Positions 16,172 to 23,808 of a stretch of DNA of 64,000 nucleotides are shown piece after piece. Origin of the DNA: Niallia sp. Man26. Lineage in GTDB: Bacteria > Bacillota > Bacilli > Bacillales > Cytobacillaceae. The notes below the pieces were generated by a model. It made no database searches, had not been told where the DNA came from, and saw only the letters and a list, made by a program, of their open reading frames with translations. The stretch's first letter is position 1. Each line of letters opens with the position of its first letter. The stretch spans positions 3,053,001 through 3,117,000 of the forward strand of contig NZ_CP095743.1 of the NCBI RefSeq assembly GCF_022049065.2, read 5' to 3'. The translations under genes were made by a program, and so were the position numbers.

Positions 16172-16200
16172 TCATACTATTATTAATTACTGTCTGTCAA
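16171..16200 (-). promoter_or_regulatory. SigA promoter of the flavin reductase-mhqD-pirin operon
   Basis: On the minus strand TTGACA (16200-16195), 18 bases, then TATGAT (16176-16171), immediately followed by the MhqR-type operator. Confidence 0.7.
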
Positions 16201-16434
16201 GAATGAGTCCTTGCTTCTAGTAAAAATAAAGAAAATTACTCTATTTTTTCCTATTATAGTTTGCTATCATTAATTTGTATAATTTTTACTCTGTTTCCAT
16301 TAGAAAAACTACTCATTTAGACCTAATTTAATAACTTTTACCTATTACAATTAAACTATATTTTAGATAAAATAAGGTATAATCTTAGAGTCTAGCAAAT
16401 TAGCTTCTATTGTAAAAAGAGAGAGGGAAATAGT

Positions 16435-17340
16435 GTGGGTATATTAAATGAAGGAGAGTTTATTGAAACAGTATATTTTAAAGGCTTGCAGCTTTCATTA
16501 ATTGCAGCAGGTGACGGAACGGAAGTTATTCACCATAAACTGCAGCCAGGTTCTAGCTGGGCGATGGGTCCAGAAGAGGGCTGGGAAGGACTGGAGTATT
16601 TTTTTATTGTTTCTGGCAAACTAGTATATCAAAGAGATGAAGTATCTATCGAGCTTATACCCGGACAGTCCTTTTTTGAGAGCCCAATCAAGGAATATAC
16701 TATTTTCCATGCTAAAGAAGAAACAGAGTTTATTTATGTGACAAGTCAGCCAGTGTTTCACCACTATAGCCAACTTTCTAAAGACTTATTAGAGCTGACT
16801 ATTTCTATAGAAGAAAAAGACGGGTACACAAGAGATCATTGTGAGAGAATTAAGGACTATTCGATGCTCGTTGGTGAAGTGCTTGATCTTAACACAAAAC
16901 AAATTGCCCGCCTAAACCTTGCTTCCTTTTTTCATGATCTTGGCAAAGTTAAAGTACCTTTAAATATATTGCAAAAACCTAGTAAACTCACAGATGATGA
17001 ATGGGAAATCATGAAACTACATACAACTTTTGGTCGTGAGCTGTTAGAAGAAACGAGAATTCCATTACTAGGCGAAATAGGTTTAATAGTTGAACAGCAT
17101 CATGAAAGGTATGACGGTAAAGGATATCCTAAGGGTTTAAAGGGTGACGAAATTACAGTTGAAGCAGCTATAATTGCTGTCGTTGACTCCTTTGATGCAA
17201 TGACAACAGATAGGGTCTATAAAAAAGGCAAATCAAAAAAGGCAGCCTTTGAGGAAATTCTAAAAAACAGAGGTACAATGTATCATCCACAAGTAGTTGA
17301 TGCTTTTATAGCATTACAAGATAAAATAGAAAACTATTAA
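16435..17340 (+). CDS. Cupin/HD-GYP fusion protein (candidate c-di-GMP phosphodiesterase)
   Basis: A 301-residue protein. Residues about 1-105 look like a cupin sensor domain (PGSSWAMGPEEGWEGLEYFFIVSG, then ESPIKEYTIFHAKEET). Residues about 115-300 are an HD-GYP domain with FFHDLGKVKVP and HHERYDGKGYPKG, the diagnostic HD and GYP motifs, so hydrolysis of cyclic di-GMP is likely. The start is GTG at 16435 behind GAGAGAGGG. There is no membrane segment, so it should be cytosolic. A short secreted protein gene follows 18 bases later and is probably co-transcribed. The cupin ligand is unknown. Confidence 0.85.
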   Translation: MGILNEGEFIETVYFKGLQLSLIAAGDGTEVIHHKLQPGSSWAMGPEEGWEGLEYFFIVSGKLVYQRDEVSIELIPGQSFFESPIKEYTIFHAKEETEFIYVTSQPVFHHYSQLSKDLLELTISIEEKDGYTRDHCERIKDYSMLVGEVLDLNTKQIARLNLASFFHDLGKVKVPLNILQKPSKLTDDEWEIMKLHTTFGRELLEETRIPLLGEIGLIVEQHHERYDGKGYPKGLKGDEITVEAAIIAVVDSFDAMTTDRVYKKGKSKKAAFEEILKNRGTMYHPQVVDAFIALQDKIENY

Positions 17341-17358
17341 CATGAGGGAGAGACTATT

Positions 17359-17679
17359 ATGAAAAAACTAGTTTGGAGCTTATTGGCTGTCATTTTAATC
17401 GTTTCCTTGCAAGTAAAGCCTGCAGAAGCAGCTTATTTGCCAGAATACGATAAATATGTAGAAGTAACCTATGATCAAGCAAGACAAATTGCTGACTTAT
17501 TAGGGATGAAGAATATTCCTCTTGGTGAACAAACTGCTAAGATTACTTTTGATGTTCAGGAAAAGGTTATTGCTAAAATCGAAAAAATTATCGGTAAAGA
17601 AATTGACCATTATTATATCTGGCTAACTGTAGATGGACAACCTGTACTTGGAATTGATCCGCCTATAATACTGGCTTAA
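17359..17679 (+). CDS. Small secreted protein of unknown function
   Basis: A 106-residue protein with a clear signal peptide: KK, a hydrophobic core LVWSLLAVILIVSLQV, and a likely cleavage after PAEA. The mature part of about 82 residues has no cysteines and no motif I recognise; it looks mixed alpha/beta, ending in LGIDPPIILA. GAGGGAGAG precedes the ATG. It lies 18 bases after the cupin/HD-GYP gene and is followed by a terminator, so the pair forms one operon. A link to envelope or c-di-GMP signalling would be from context only. Confidence 0.72.
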   Translation: MKKLVWSLLAVILIVSLQVKPAEAAYLPEYDKYVEVTYDQARQIADLLGMKNIPLGEQTAKITFDVQEKVIAKIEKIIGKEIDHYYIWLTVDGQPVLGIDPPIILA

Positions 17680-17683
17680 TCAG

Positions 17684-17722
17684 AAACAAAAAGGACTTCG
17701 GAAACCCCGAAGCCCTTTTTTA
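17684..17722 (+). terminator. Intrinsic terminator
   Basis: AAAGGACTTCGG pairs with CCGAAGCCCTTT (one mismatch) and a T run follows. Confidence 0.82.
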
Positions 17723-17729
17723 TTTATTT

Positions 17730-17840
17730 CTAAACAAAATGATAAATTAGCTTAACCCATCCAAAAAAGGAAATCCACAGTGGTACGCTCAATAAGATGC
17801 CCCATTTCAATCCATTAAAAAAATTCGCTTGTTCTTCCAT
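17730..17840 (-). CDS. 36-residue single-span membrane peptide
   Basis: A short reading frame below usual cut-offs. It starts with ATG at 17840 behind GGGGTGG and encodes a polar start (MEEQANFFNGLKWG), a hydrophobic span ILLSVPLWISFFGW, and a short tail VKLIYHFV. The size and the single aromatic-flanked helix are typical of small membrane proteins in Bacillus. It converges with the secreted protein gene at 17359 and shares the terminator region. I do not recognise a family. The good ribosome site, membrane pattern and clean stop support it as real. Confidence 0.55.
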   Translation of the reverse strand: MEEQANFFNGLKWGILLSVPLWISFFGWVKLIYHFV

Positions 17841-18177
17841 GCCATCCACCCCTTATCAGTAAGTGAGACCAGAGTTAATGATTAGCTTATATCCATTATA
17901 TACGAAAACGCTTTCATTATGTCTGTATTTATTATTAATATGACCCATTTTTTTATTAAATAAACATCTTTACCTACTTGAAACTTGTAATGGTGCTTCT
18001 TACCAAATATATCGTCCTAGCGATTTCTGTTATTTATAGGACTATATACTTATTATTTAAAAACTTTTATTTTTTCTATTCTTTTAAATGAGGGGTCTGA
18101 ATTAATAACTAATATTTTTTATTTTTTAATGGTTTGTTCATTATTTATTCATAATTACCAAGTAGAATAAATTTATG

Positions 18178-18240
18178 TTAAGAGTTTCCCCTCTTAAAAT
18201 ATATTTTTTTGGTCCGGCTATTTAAGCCGGATCTTTTTTT
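18178..18240 (+). terminator. Two tandem orphan terminator-like hairpins
   Basis: TTAAGAG/CTCTTAA is followed by an AT-rich tract with T7. Then TCCGGC/GCCGGA is followed by TCTTTTTTT. No + strand gene lies between the terminator at 17684 and here, so a short untranslated transcript may end here. Confidence 0.55.
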
Positions 18241-18251
18241 GTTTGCAGACA

Positions 18252-18287
18252 AGAAAAAAACGAACATCGTTAACATGTTCGTTTCTC
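18252..18287 (-). terminator. Intrinsic terminator after ade
   Basis: On the minus strand CGAACATG and its near-complement CGATGTTCG form a stem followed by T7, starting 8 bases after the ade stop. Confidence 0.8.
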
Positions 18288-18294
18288 TATAGAG

Positions 18295-20028
18295 TCATTT
18301 CGTTGCTTCAATTGTTGTATATGAAAAACTGCTGAAGTCGAATAAGCCTTTATCTGTTAATTTCAATGTAGGAATGACAGATAATGATAGGAAGGATAAT
18401 GTCAGGAATGGATTAAAGTTGCTTGATCCTCCTAATTGCTTCACTTGTTCATTAAGTGTGTTCATTTGGTCATACAGTGTTTCATAGCTTTGGTCTGAGA
18501 TAAGGCCAGCTATCGGCAATGGCAAGGCTGCGATTAATTGTCCTTCTGCTACTGCTGTTATGCCTCCATTAATATTTTTCAACTCTTCTATCGCAAGCTG
18601 GATATCTTCATCATTTGTTCCAACTGCGACAATATTGTGAGAATCATGGGATATGGTTGTTGCAATCGCTCCTTTTTTGAAACCAAATCCCTTTACAATG
18701 CCCCGCCCAATATTGCCAGTCCGATGATGTCTCTCCACAACAACCAGTTTTAGCAAATCCTGCTCGACAGATGGCTGAAAAATACCATTTTCCACACTAA
18801 CCTTTTCTATCAAATGCTCTGTTACAATGCTGTTAGGAATAATGCCAATAACATTGCAAATATCTGATTGGAGCGGCAATTGTAGCTCACTAGTATTAAA
18901 TGGAGCATAATTCAAGCCAGGCAGGCTGGTATCTTCATAGCCTTGTTTCTTAAACTGCTCTGTTTTCAGCTTGCCGTTTTCCACAATACACTTGCCTTCT
19001 TTATATACATGCTCTATCGTAAGCTCCTCCAGGCTGTCTACAATCAGGAAGTCTGCCTTATAGCCTGGTGACACTGCACCGATTCTATCTTGCTTATAAC
19101 ATTCAGCCGTATTAATCGTAGCCATTTGAATGGCTGTGATTGGGTCCAGTCCTTCTTTTATTGCTAAACGAATACAATGGTCAACACTGCCCTCATGCAA
19201 AAGATCGTCAATCAGCTTATCATCTGTTACAAAAAGACATCTGCGTGCATTTCTTTCTGTCACAACAGGCAGCAATGCTTTTAAGTCTTTAGCAACTGTT
19301 CCTTCCCTAATCATTAAATAAAGACCTAAATCCAGTCTGTCTTTCCCTTCCTGCTCTGTTGTAGCTTCATGATCATTGCGAATTCCTGCAGCACTGTAAA
19401 CATTTAGGCTCTCACGCTCAATGCCGGCAGCATGGCCATCTATTACCCCGTTATTCTCTTTTGTCAGAATAAGCTTTTTGACCATATCTGCACTGGTGTT
19501 TTGGACAGACGGAAAGTCCATTACCTCTGCTAGGCCTAAAACACGCTCATGTTTAAAAAAAGGAGCCAGATCATCAGCGTACAGTGCTGCACCATTACTG
19601 TCATTCGGCACGGCTGGCACACAGGAGGGCAGCATGACACGAATATCAAGTGGCAATCCTTCCGACTGGTCAAGCATGTATTGAATTCCCTTTGTCCCGG
19701 CAACATTCGCTATTTCATGTGGGTCAGTTATCGCTGTTGTAACACCATGGAGCATGAGGACCTTTGCAAATTCCTGCGGTGCGAGCATGCTGCTTTCAAT
19801 ATGAACATGACCGTCTATCAGTCCAGGAATGATGAATTTTCCTTTTGCATCTATTGTTTGCTTTCCTTCATACTGGCCTATCCCGGCAATAGTATCATCA
19901 GATACAGCTAGATCGCCCTTCATCAGTTCTCCAGTAAACACATTGACTATAGATGCATGCTTAATAACTAAGTCTGCCTTTTCTCGTTTTGCTGCTATTC
20001 TCAATCTTTTTTCAAATTTGCTGCTCAT
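18295..20028 (-). CDS. ade: Adenine deaminase
   Basis: A 577-residue amidohydrolase that converts adenine to hypoxanthine in purine salvage. PGLIDGHVHIESSM carries the first metal-binding His pair, DPHEIANVAG and the VIDGHAAG histidine follow, and ISHDSHNIVAVGTNDED is the characteristic C-terminal motif of the adenine deaminase group. Length fits the family (about 580). The ATG at 20028 has AAGGGGG at 9 bases; the ATG two codons earlier is too close. It is a single gene with its own terminator, divergent from the chromate transporter genes. I saw no purine riboswitch or PurR box upstream. Confidence 0.96.
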   Translation of the reverse strand: MSSKFEKRLRIAAKREKADLVIKHASIVNVFTGELMKGDLAVSDDTIAGIGQYEGKQTIDAKGKFIIPGLIDGHVHIESSMLAPQEFAKVLMLHGVTTAITDPHEIANVAGTKGIQYMLDQSEGLPLDIRVMLPSCVPAVPNDSNGAALYADDLAPFFKHERVLGLAEVMDFPSVQNTSADMVKKLILTKENNGVIDGHAAGIERESLNVYSAAGIRNDHEATTEQEGKDRLDLGLYLMIREGTVAKDLKALLPVVTERNARRCLFVTDDKLIDDLLHEGSVDHCIRLAIKEGLDPITAIQMATINTAECYKQDRIGAVSPGYKADFLIVDSLEELTIEHVYKEGKCIVENGKLKTEQFKKQGYEDTSLPGLNYAPFNTSELQLPLQSDICNVIGIIPNSIVTEHLIEKVSVENGIFQPSVEQDLLKLVVVERHHRTGNIGRGIVKGFGFKKGAIATTISHDSHNIVAVGTNDEDIQLAIEELKNINGGITAVAEGQLIAALPLPIAGLISDQSYETLYDQMNTLNEQVKQLGGSSNFNPFLTLSFLSLSVIPTLKLTDKGLFDFSSFSYTTIEATK

Positions 20029-20420
20029 GTGCATTTTCCCCCTTATTTCTTTTTGGTAGTTTCACTTTGCTAAATTTTTGCAAATGCTTTTGTACGTTAA
20101 GTTCCATAATTAAAATGATTTACGGGAAATATATAGAAATCGTATGGAAGAGTAAATGCACGAAGATTTAGTTCCAATCAAGCAAATGGAGAATTGGCAT
20201 TTCATGCCTTTTTGAAATTATTTTTACTATTGTATTATAGTTCGCAACAAGATTCAATTTCTTTTTGAAGTGCCCCTGCACAAAAATATAATTTCATATT
20301 GTTATATTTTTTAACATTTTACGATTCATATAAAATAAATTATGGTATTATATTTACGAAAAGATAATAATAAAGGTTTTTCCAATTACATAGTGTCTAA
20401 TTACGAAAGGAGAAATAAAG
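20029..20420. other. 392-bp divergent intergenic region between ade and ywrB
   Basis: AT-rich. GGCAT-TTC-ATGCC followed by T5 at about 20196-20217 resembles a short + strand terminator. I looked for a purine riboswitch core and for PurR boxes and found none. Promoter elements are not clear enough to call. Confidence 0.5.
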
Positions 20421-20990
20421 ATGATCTATAAAGAACTCATCATCGCGATGGGCCGGTCTGGATTATTAGGATTTGGAGGTGGTCCTTCTGTTATACCGCT
20501 TATTCGCTATGAAGCAGTAAATAAATTCAAGTGGCTTGATAATGAAGAGTTTGGGGAAATATTGGCGATTGCTAATACTTTGCCTGGACCAATCGCTACA
20601 AAAATGGCCGCCTATTTAGGCTACCGCCAAAAAGGTATTTCAGGAGCTATCGTTTCTGTGCTCGCCCATATTCTGCCGACATGCCTGGCAATGGTTGTGC
20701 TAATTTCCTTTATTAACGTTGTCAGCCATTCTGCTGTCATCACAAGCATGGTGTCTGCTGTTATTCCTGTTATTGCAGTAATGCTTGGCATGATGGCCTA
20801 TGAGTTTGCAGAAAAAGCAGTCAAAGGCTTAGGTATCTATGTTGGTGCAGCACTAACACTGTTATGTCTGTTCCTGCTTCAATACATTTCCCTTCACCCA
20901 GCTATTGTTGTATTAATCTTCTTGATTTACGGAGCATTTCATTTCAATCTTAAAGATCGTATTCTACATAAAAAAGAAAGAGGCATGTAA
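20421..20990 (+). CDS. ywrB: Chromate transporter, N-terminal-type subunit
   Basis: A 189-residue membrane protein, one half of a split CHR-family chromate transporter. FGGGPSVIPLIRYEAV and the ANTLPGPIATKMAAYLGYR signature are the conserved CHR motifs, followed by about five hydrophobic segments. In short-chain CHR systems two such proteins of opposite topology work together to export chromate. The downstream partner starts two bases after this stop. AAAGGAGAAATAAAG precedes the ATG. Symbols follow B. subtilis ywrA/ywrB by pattern, and which half is which is not certain. Confidence 0.88.
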   Translation: MIYKELIIAMGRSGLLGFGGGPSVIPLIRYEAVNKFKWLDNEEFGEILAIANTLPGPIATKMAAYLGYRQKGISGAIVSVLAHILPTCLAMVVLISFINVVSHSAVITSMVSAVIPVIAVMLGMMAYEFAEKAVKGLGIYVGAALTLLCLFLLQYISLHPAIVVLIFLIYGAFHFNLKDRILHKKERGM

Positions 20991-20992
20991 AC

Positions 20993-21535
20993 ATGGTATT
21001 AATCAGCATCTTTTTAAGCTTTTTGTTATCAAATATATTTGGATATGGCGGCGGTCCTGCCTCTATTCCACTCATGTATGAAGAGATTGTTAACCGGTAC
21101 AATTGGCTGTCAAATGCGGAGTTTTCCAATATGCTCGCACTTGGAAACGCCCTGCCTGGTCCAATCGCAACAAAAATTGCTGCTTATGTCGGGTTTGGCA
21201 TCGGTGGCTGGTGGGGCTTTATTGCTGCACTGGCAGCGACGGTCATTCCATCTGCTGCAGCGCTCATTTTCCTTGCCAATGTGATGAGCAAGCACCGCGA
21301 TTCGAAAATAGTGAAAGGGATGACACTGTTGGTTCAGCCTGTTATTGCCGCATTGATGATAATCCTTACTTTTGAAATGCTGCAAGACTCCTATATTTCA
21401 TTAGGCTGGATTCAAACAGCAGCAATCGCTGTAATCGCATTTGCCTTACTGCAAAAATTCAAAGTTCACCCAGCTTTTGTAATCATTCTTGCCTTCCTTT
21501 ATGGTGGTCTTGTTGTTCCACATCTAAACAGTTAA
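20993..21535 (+). CDS. ywrA: Chromate transporter, second subunit
   Basis: A 180-residue membrane protein homologous to its upstream neighbour: FGYGGGPASIPLMYEEIVNRY, LGNALPGPIATKIAAYVG and a similar helix pattern. It is the second half of the split CHR transporter. The stop-to-start distance of two bases implies tight co-expression. It is followed after 21 bases by an Lrp-type regulator gene. The internal similarity of the two subunits reflects the ancient duplication that fused into single long ChrA proteins in other bacteria. Confidence 0.88.
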   Translation: MVLISIFLSFLLSNIFGYGGGPASIPLMYEEIVNRYNWLSNAEFSNMLALGNALPGPIATKIAAYVGFGIGGWWGFIAALAATVIPSAAALIFLANVMSKHRDSKIVKGMTLLVQPVIAALMIILTFEMLQDSYISLGWIQTAAIAVIAFALLQKFKVHPAFVIILAFLYGGLVVPHLNS

Positions 21536-21556
21536 AAGGAGAAAGGAACATATTTT

Positions 21557-22033
21557 ATGACAAATGGACATGATCTTGCACCTAGCAAACTAGATCAGAT
21601 TGATCATTTAATCTTGTCTTTATTGCATGATAACGGCAGGATTTCCTACACCGATATCGGCAAAGAAGTCGGGATCTCAAGGGTAGCTGTACAGATGCGG
21701 ATTAATGCAATGATCGAAAATGGCATTATTGAAAAGTTCACGGCTGTAATAAATCCAGAAAAAATCGGCAAAACAGTTTCTGCTTTCTTCAATATTGATG
21801 TAGAACCGAAGCATCTCGAAGAAGTAGCCAAACTATTAGCAGACAATGCTGCTGTAGGCAGTCTCTATCATATGACTGGCCCCAGTAAACTGCATATGCA
21901 CGGATTATTTGCTGATAATCAGGAAATGGAGCTATTCCTTACAGACAAGCTATATGCTATCGAAGGTGTCGTCAGCGTAGATTGCCAAATATTAATTAAA
22001 AGATACAAGAGCAGAATGGGAATGAAGCTGTAG
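21557..22033 (+). CDS. ywrC: Lrp/AsnC-family regulator of the chromate genes
   Basis: A 158-residue regulator. The N-terminal helix-turn-helix ([31 protein letters not shown]) is the AsnC type, and the C-terminal RAM-like domain (about 70-150) follows. B. subtilis YwrC (ChrS) represses the ywr chromate transporter genes and is the likely counterpart, although here its gene is last rather than first. It ends at a bidirectional terminator facing the HAD gene. The effector is unknown; chromate is proposed for the B. subtilis protein. Confidence 0.85.
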   Translation: MTNGHDLAPSKLDQIDHLILSLLHDNGRISYTDIGKEVGISRVAVQMRINAMIENGIIEKFTAVINPEKIGKTVSAFFNIDVEPKHLEEVAKLLADNAAVGSLYHMTGPSKLHMHGLFADNQEMELFLTDKLYAIEGVVSVDCQILIKRYKSRMGMKL

Positions 22034-22053
22034 CTTGCAGATTATCTCCATAC

Positions 22054-22092
22054 AAAAAAGCAGGGATACATTCTCCCTGCTTTTATTTTTTT
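22054..22092. terminator. Bidirectional intrinsic terminator
   Basis: AAAAGCAGGGA/TCCCTGCTTTT with a short loop, between ywrC (+) and the HAD phosphatase gene (-), whose stop it overlaps. Confidence 0.87.
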
Positions 22093-22661
22093 TCCTCATT
22101 TAAATTAAGAAAATCCCAAACCTCAGCCCAGCTATGAACCCTGTCATAAGAAAGATCTTTATTGTATGATTGATCTTTTACTAACAAGTGAACTCCTGTT
22201 TGTGCCAGTGTGTTTAGCACCGCTGGCTTATCATCCATATAGAAATCAAGGTCCAGGCTTGAAATAACATCGATTTTTTCATGATCAGCCATACCGCAGA
22301 AGAACTGCTCATCCTTAACTGGAAAGCCTTTAGTCTTCATCCATTCCTTCGTCCGTTCTGCAAATTCCTTATTACGTGCGGTAATATAATACACTTCATG
22401 TCCGCTATTTGTCAGCCTTTGCAGAAATTCAACTGCATTCGGATATGGCGGGCAATCTGTGAAATAAATTTCTTCGCTTAAAGTGGTCCACATGTTCTTC
22501 CCTTCATCAGCATTAAGGCCAAAGGGCTCATGTATTTCCACGGTCTTCAGTGCATGAAAATAATCGAGATGCACTTCCTTTTGCAGTTTCTTATTATATA
22601 AATGAAAGGCATGCTCTCTTAAATTTATTAATGTATCATCAATGTCAAAACCGAACTTCAT
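22083..22661 (-). CDS. yqfW: HAD-superfamily 5'-nucleotidase-like phosphatase (YqfW-like)
   Basis: A 192-residue HAD hydrolase of the NT5C/YqfW group. FGFDIDDTLINL supplies the nucleophile Asp and acid Asp, YYITARN the motif II threonine, and DFYMDDKP the metal-binding motif. GGAAGG sits before the ATG. It begins only 17 bases after the FAD monooxygenase stop with no terminator between, so it is probably the fourth gene of the ribA-ribD-monooxygenase operon. There it could remove the phosphate from the RibD product, a step done by HAD enzymes in riboflavin synthesis. That role is inference; YqfW itself has no proven substrate. Confidence 0.8.
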   Translation of the reverse strand: MKFGFDIDDTLINLREHAFHLYNKKLQKEVHLDYFHALKTVEIHEPFGLNADEGKNMWTTLSEEIYFTDCPPYPNAVEFLQRLTNSGHEVYYITARNKEFAERTKEWMKTKGFPVKDEQFFCGMADHEKIDVISSLDLDFYMDDKPAVLNTLAQTGVHLLVKDQSYNKDLSYDRVHSWAEVWDFLNLNEEKK

Positions 22662-22678
22662 CTATTGCATCCTTCCAA

Positions 22679-23791
22679 TTAATTACTAACGCCAATTGCC
22701 GTTGCTTTTGGAAAATGATCCTTAAAAGTAGATTCTCTGTAAAGCTGTTCTGCTTGGACTTTTTCTACCTCTGTTTTCCGAATTGCTTCGTAGGTCTCTA
22801 ATAGCGCTGGTGATTTGTGATAGAGTAAAATTTGTTTCAGCACTTCTGCAAGTTTTTCTGCATCCTTTAAGGAACTGTTGAGTCCAAATGCGCCGGTTGG
22901 GCTCATTGTGTGGGCTGCATCGCCTAAGAGCACTGCATTATTATTGATCCACGTGCTGCTTTTAGAGCTTTCCACCTTCAACAGGACAAAATCCTTCCAT
23001 GCCTTAATATGAGTGCGGACAGTTTCCTCCAACTCAGGAAAAGCAGACAGAAGATTGTCGATAAAGTGCTCAAATGATCCTTTCCGGATTTTTGAGAAGC
23101 TTCCCTCCTCAATATTCCAGCCGATCTGAATATAACCTCCATATTGGGTAAACAGAGCAACCTGACTGCCGTTAACAAGAGCCATTTTAATCGCTGGCTC
23201 CCAGCCAGATGGAGCCGGAATTTTTGCCCACAGCAAATCATAACCATGCTTGATCGCTTCAACAGGAAAGCGCCCCTGCTTTCTTATCGTTGAAAACCTG
23301 CCGTCAGCACCGACAATTATCTTGCTGTTCACTTTTGTTTCTATGCCATTAATCCAGGCGACGACGCCTGAATACTCTCCTGTTTCAGTCTGAATGAGCT
23401 CTTTCACAACACTGTCCATTTCCAGCCTGAAGGCAGCCTCTTTCGATGATTCCTCCAACAGCAGCTTCAATAAATGCTTTTGCGGAACATGAATGCCAGT
23501 ATGGCCTGTTTCTGAATGGGGAAGTATTCTTTTAACCACTTTGCCGTCTGCAATATAATCAACATGAGTCATGCAGAGTATGCCTTTTTCCTTCAGCTTA
23601 GCAAAAAGACCTGCGTCTATGAGGACTTGTTCTCCTTCCTCATTTAAATGCTCTCCACGAAATTCTTTATCTACATCATGATGCCGCTCCAGCAGGATTG
23701 TGGAAACCCCGGCCTTGCTAAGCAAATAAGCAAGCATTGCACCGCCGGGACCTGCACCAACAATACAAACTTCTGCATTCAGAACTGTCAT
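22679..23791 (-). CDS. FAD-dependent monooxygenase
   Basis: A 370-residue flavoprotein of the PHBH-type aromatic hydroxylase fold. It shows the N-terminal FAD motif VGAGPGGAMLAYLLSKAG, the family's VGADGRFSTIRK (DG motif) and GDAAHTMSPTGAFGLN (GD motif). It is predicted to use NAD(P)H and oxygen to hydroxylate a ring or amine. It starts 17 bases after ribD and is followed 17 bases later by the HAD gene. Its placement with two enzymes that make a ribityl-aminopyrimidine suggests that compound or a derivative as substrate, which is inference. It is not a known step of riboflavin synthesis. Confidence 0.85.
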   Translation of the reverse strand: MTVLNAEVCIVGAGPGGAMLAYLLSKAGVSTILLERHHDVDKEFRGEHLNEEGEQVLIDAGLFAKLKEKGILCMTHVDYIADGKVVKRILPHSETGHTGIHVPQKHLLKLLLEESSKEAAFRLEMDSVVKELIQTETGEYSGVVAWINGIETKVNSKIIVGADGRFSTIRKQGRFPVEAIKHGYDLLWAKIPAPSGWEPAIKMALVNGSQVALFTQYGGYIQIGWNIEEGSFSKIRKGSFEHFIDNLLSAFPELEETVRTHIKAWKDFVLLKVESSKSSTWINNNAVLLGDAAHTMSPTGAFGLNSSLKDAEKLAEVLKQILLYHKSPALLETYEAIRKTEVEKVQAEQLYRESTFKDHFPKATAIGVSN

Positions 23792-23808
23792 TTCCCCATC
23801 CTCTTCCC

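Larger units (their letters stand above)
16098..16434. other. Divergent intergenic region, 337 bp
   Basis: It holds the operator and promoter described at 16152-16200 on the left. The right half is very AT-rich and carries TATAAT at 16378-16383 for the cupin/HD-GYP gene, with only a weak -35. No reading frame is supported. Confidence 0.6.
17841..18294. other. 454-bp AT-rich intergenic region
   Basis: No reading frame is supported. It contains TCCTA/TAGGA short repeats near 18012-18040 and two tandem hairpins at 18178-18240 that have no obvious upstream gene on the + strand. Confidence 0.6.

Noticed and set aside
20029..20420. Purine riboswitch or PurR box before ade
   Set aside because: No matching core or CGAAC-type box found by eye.
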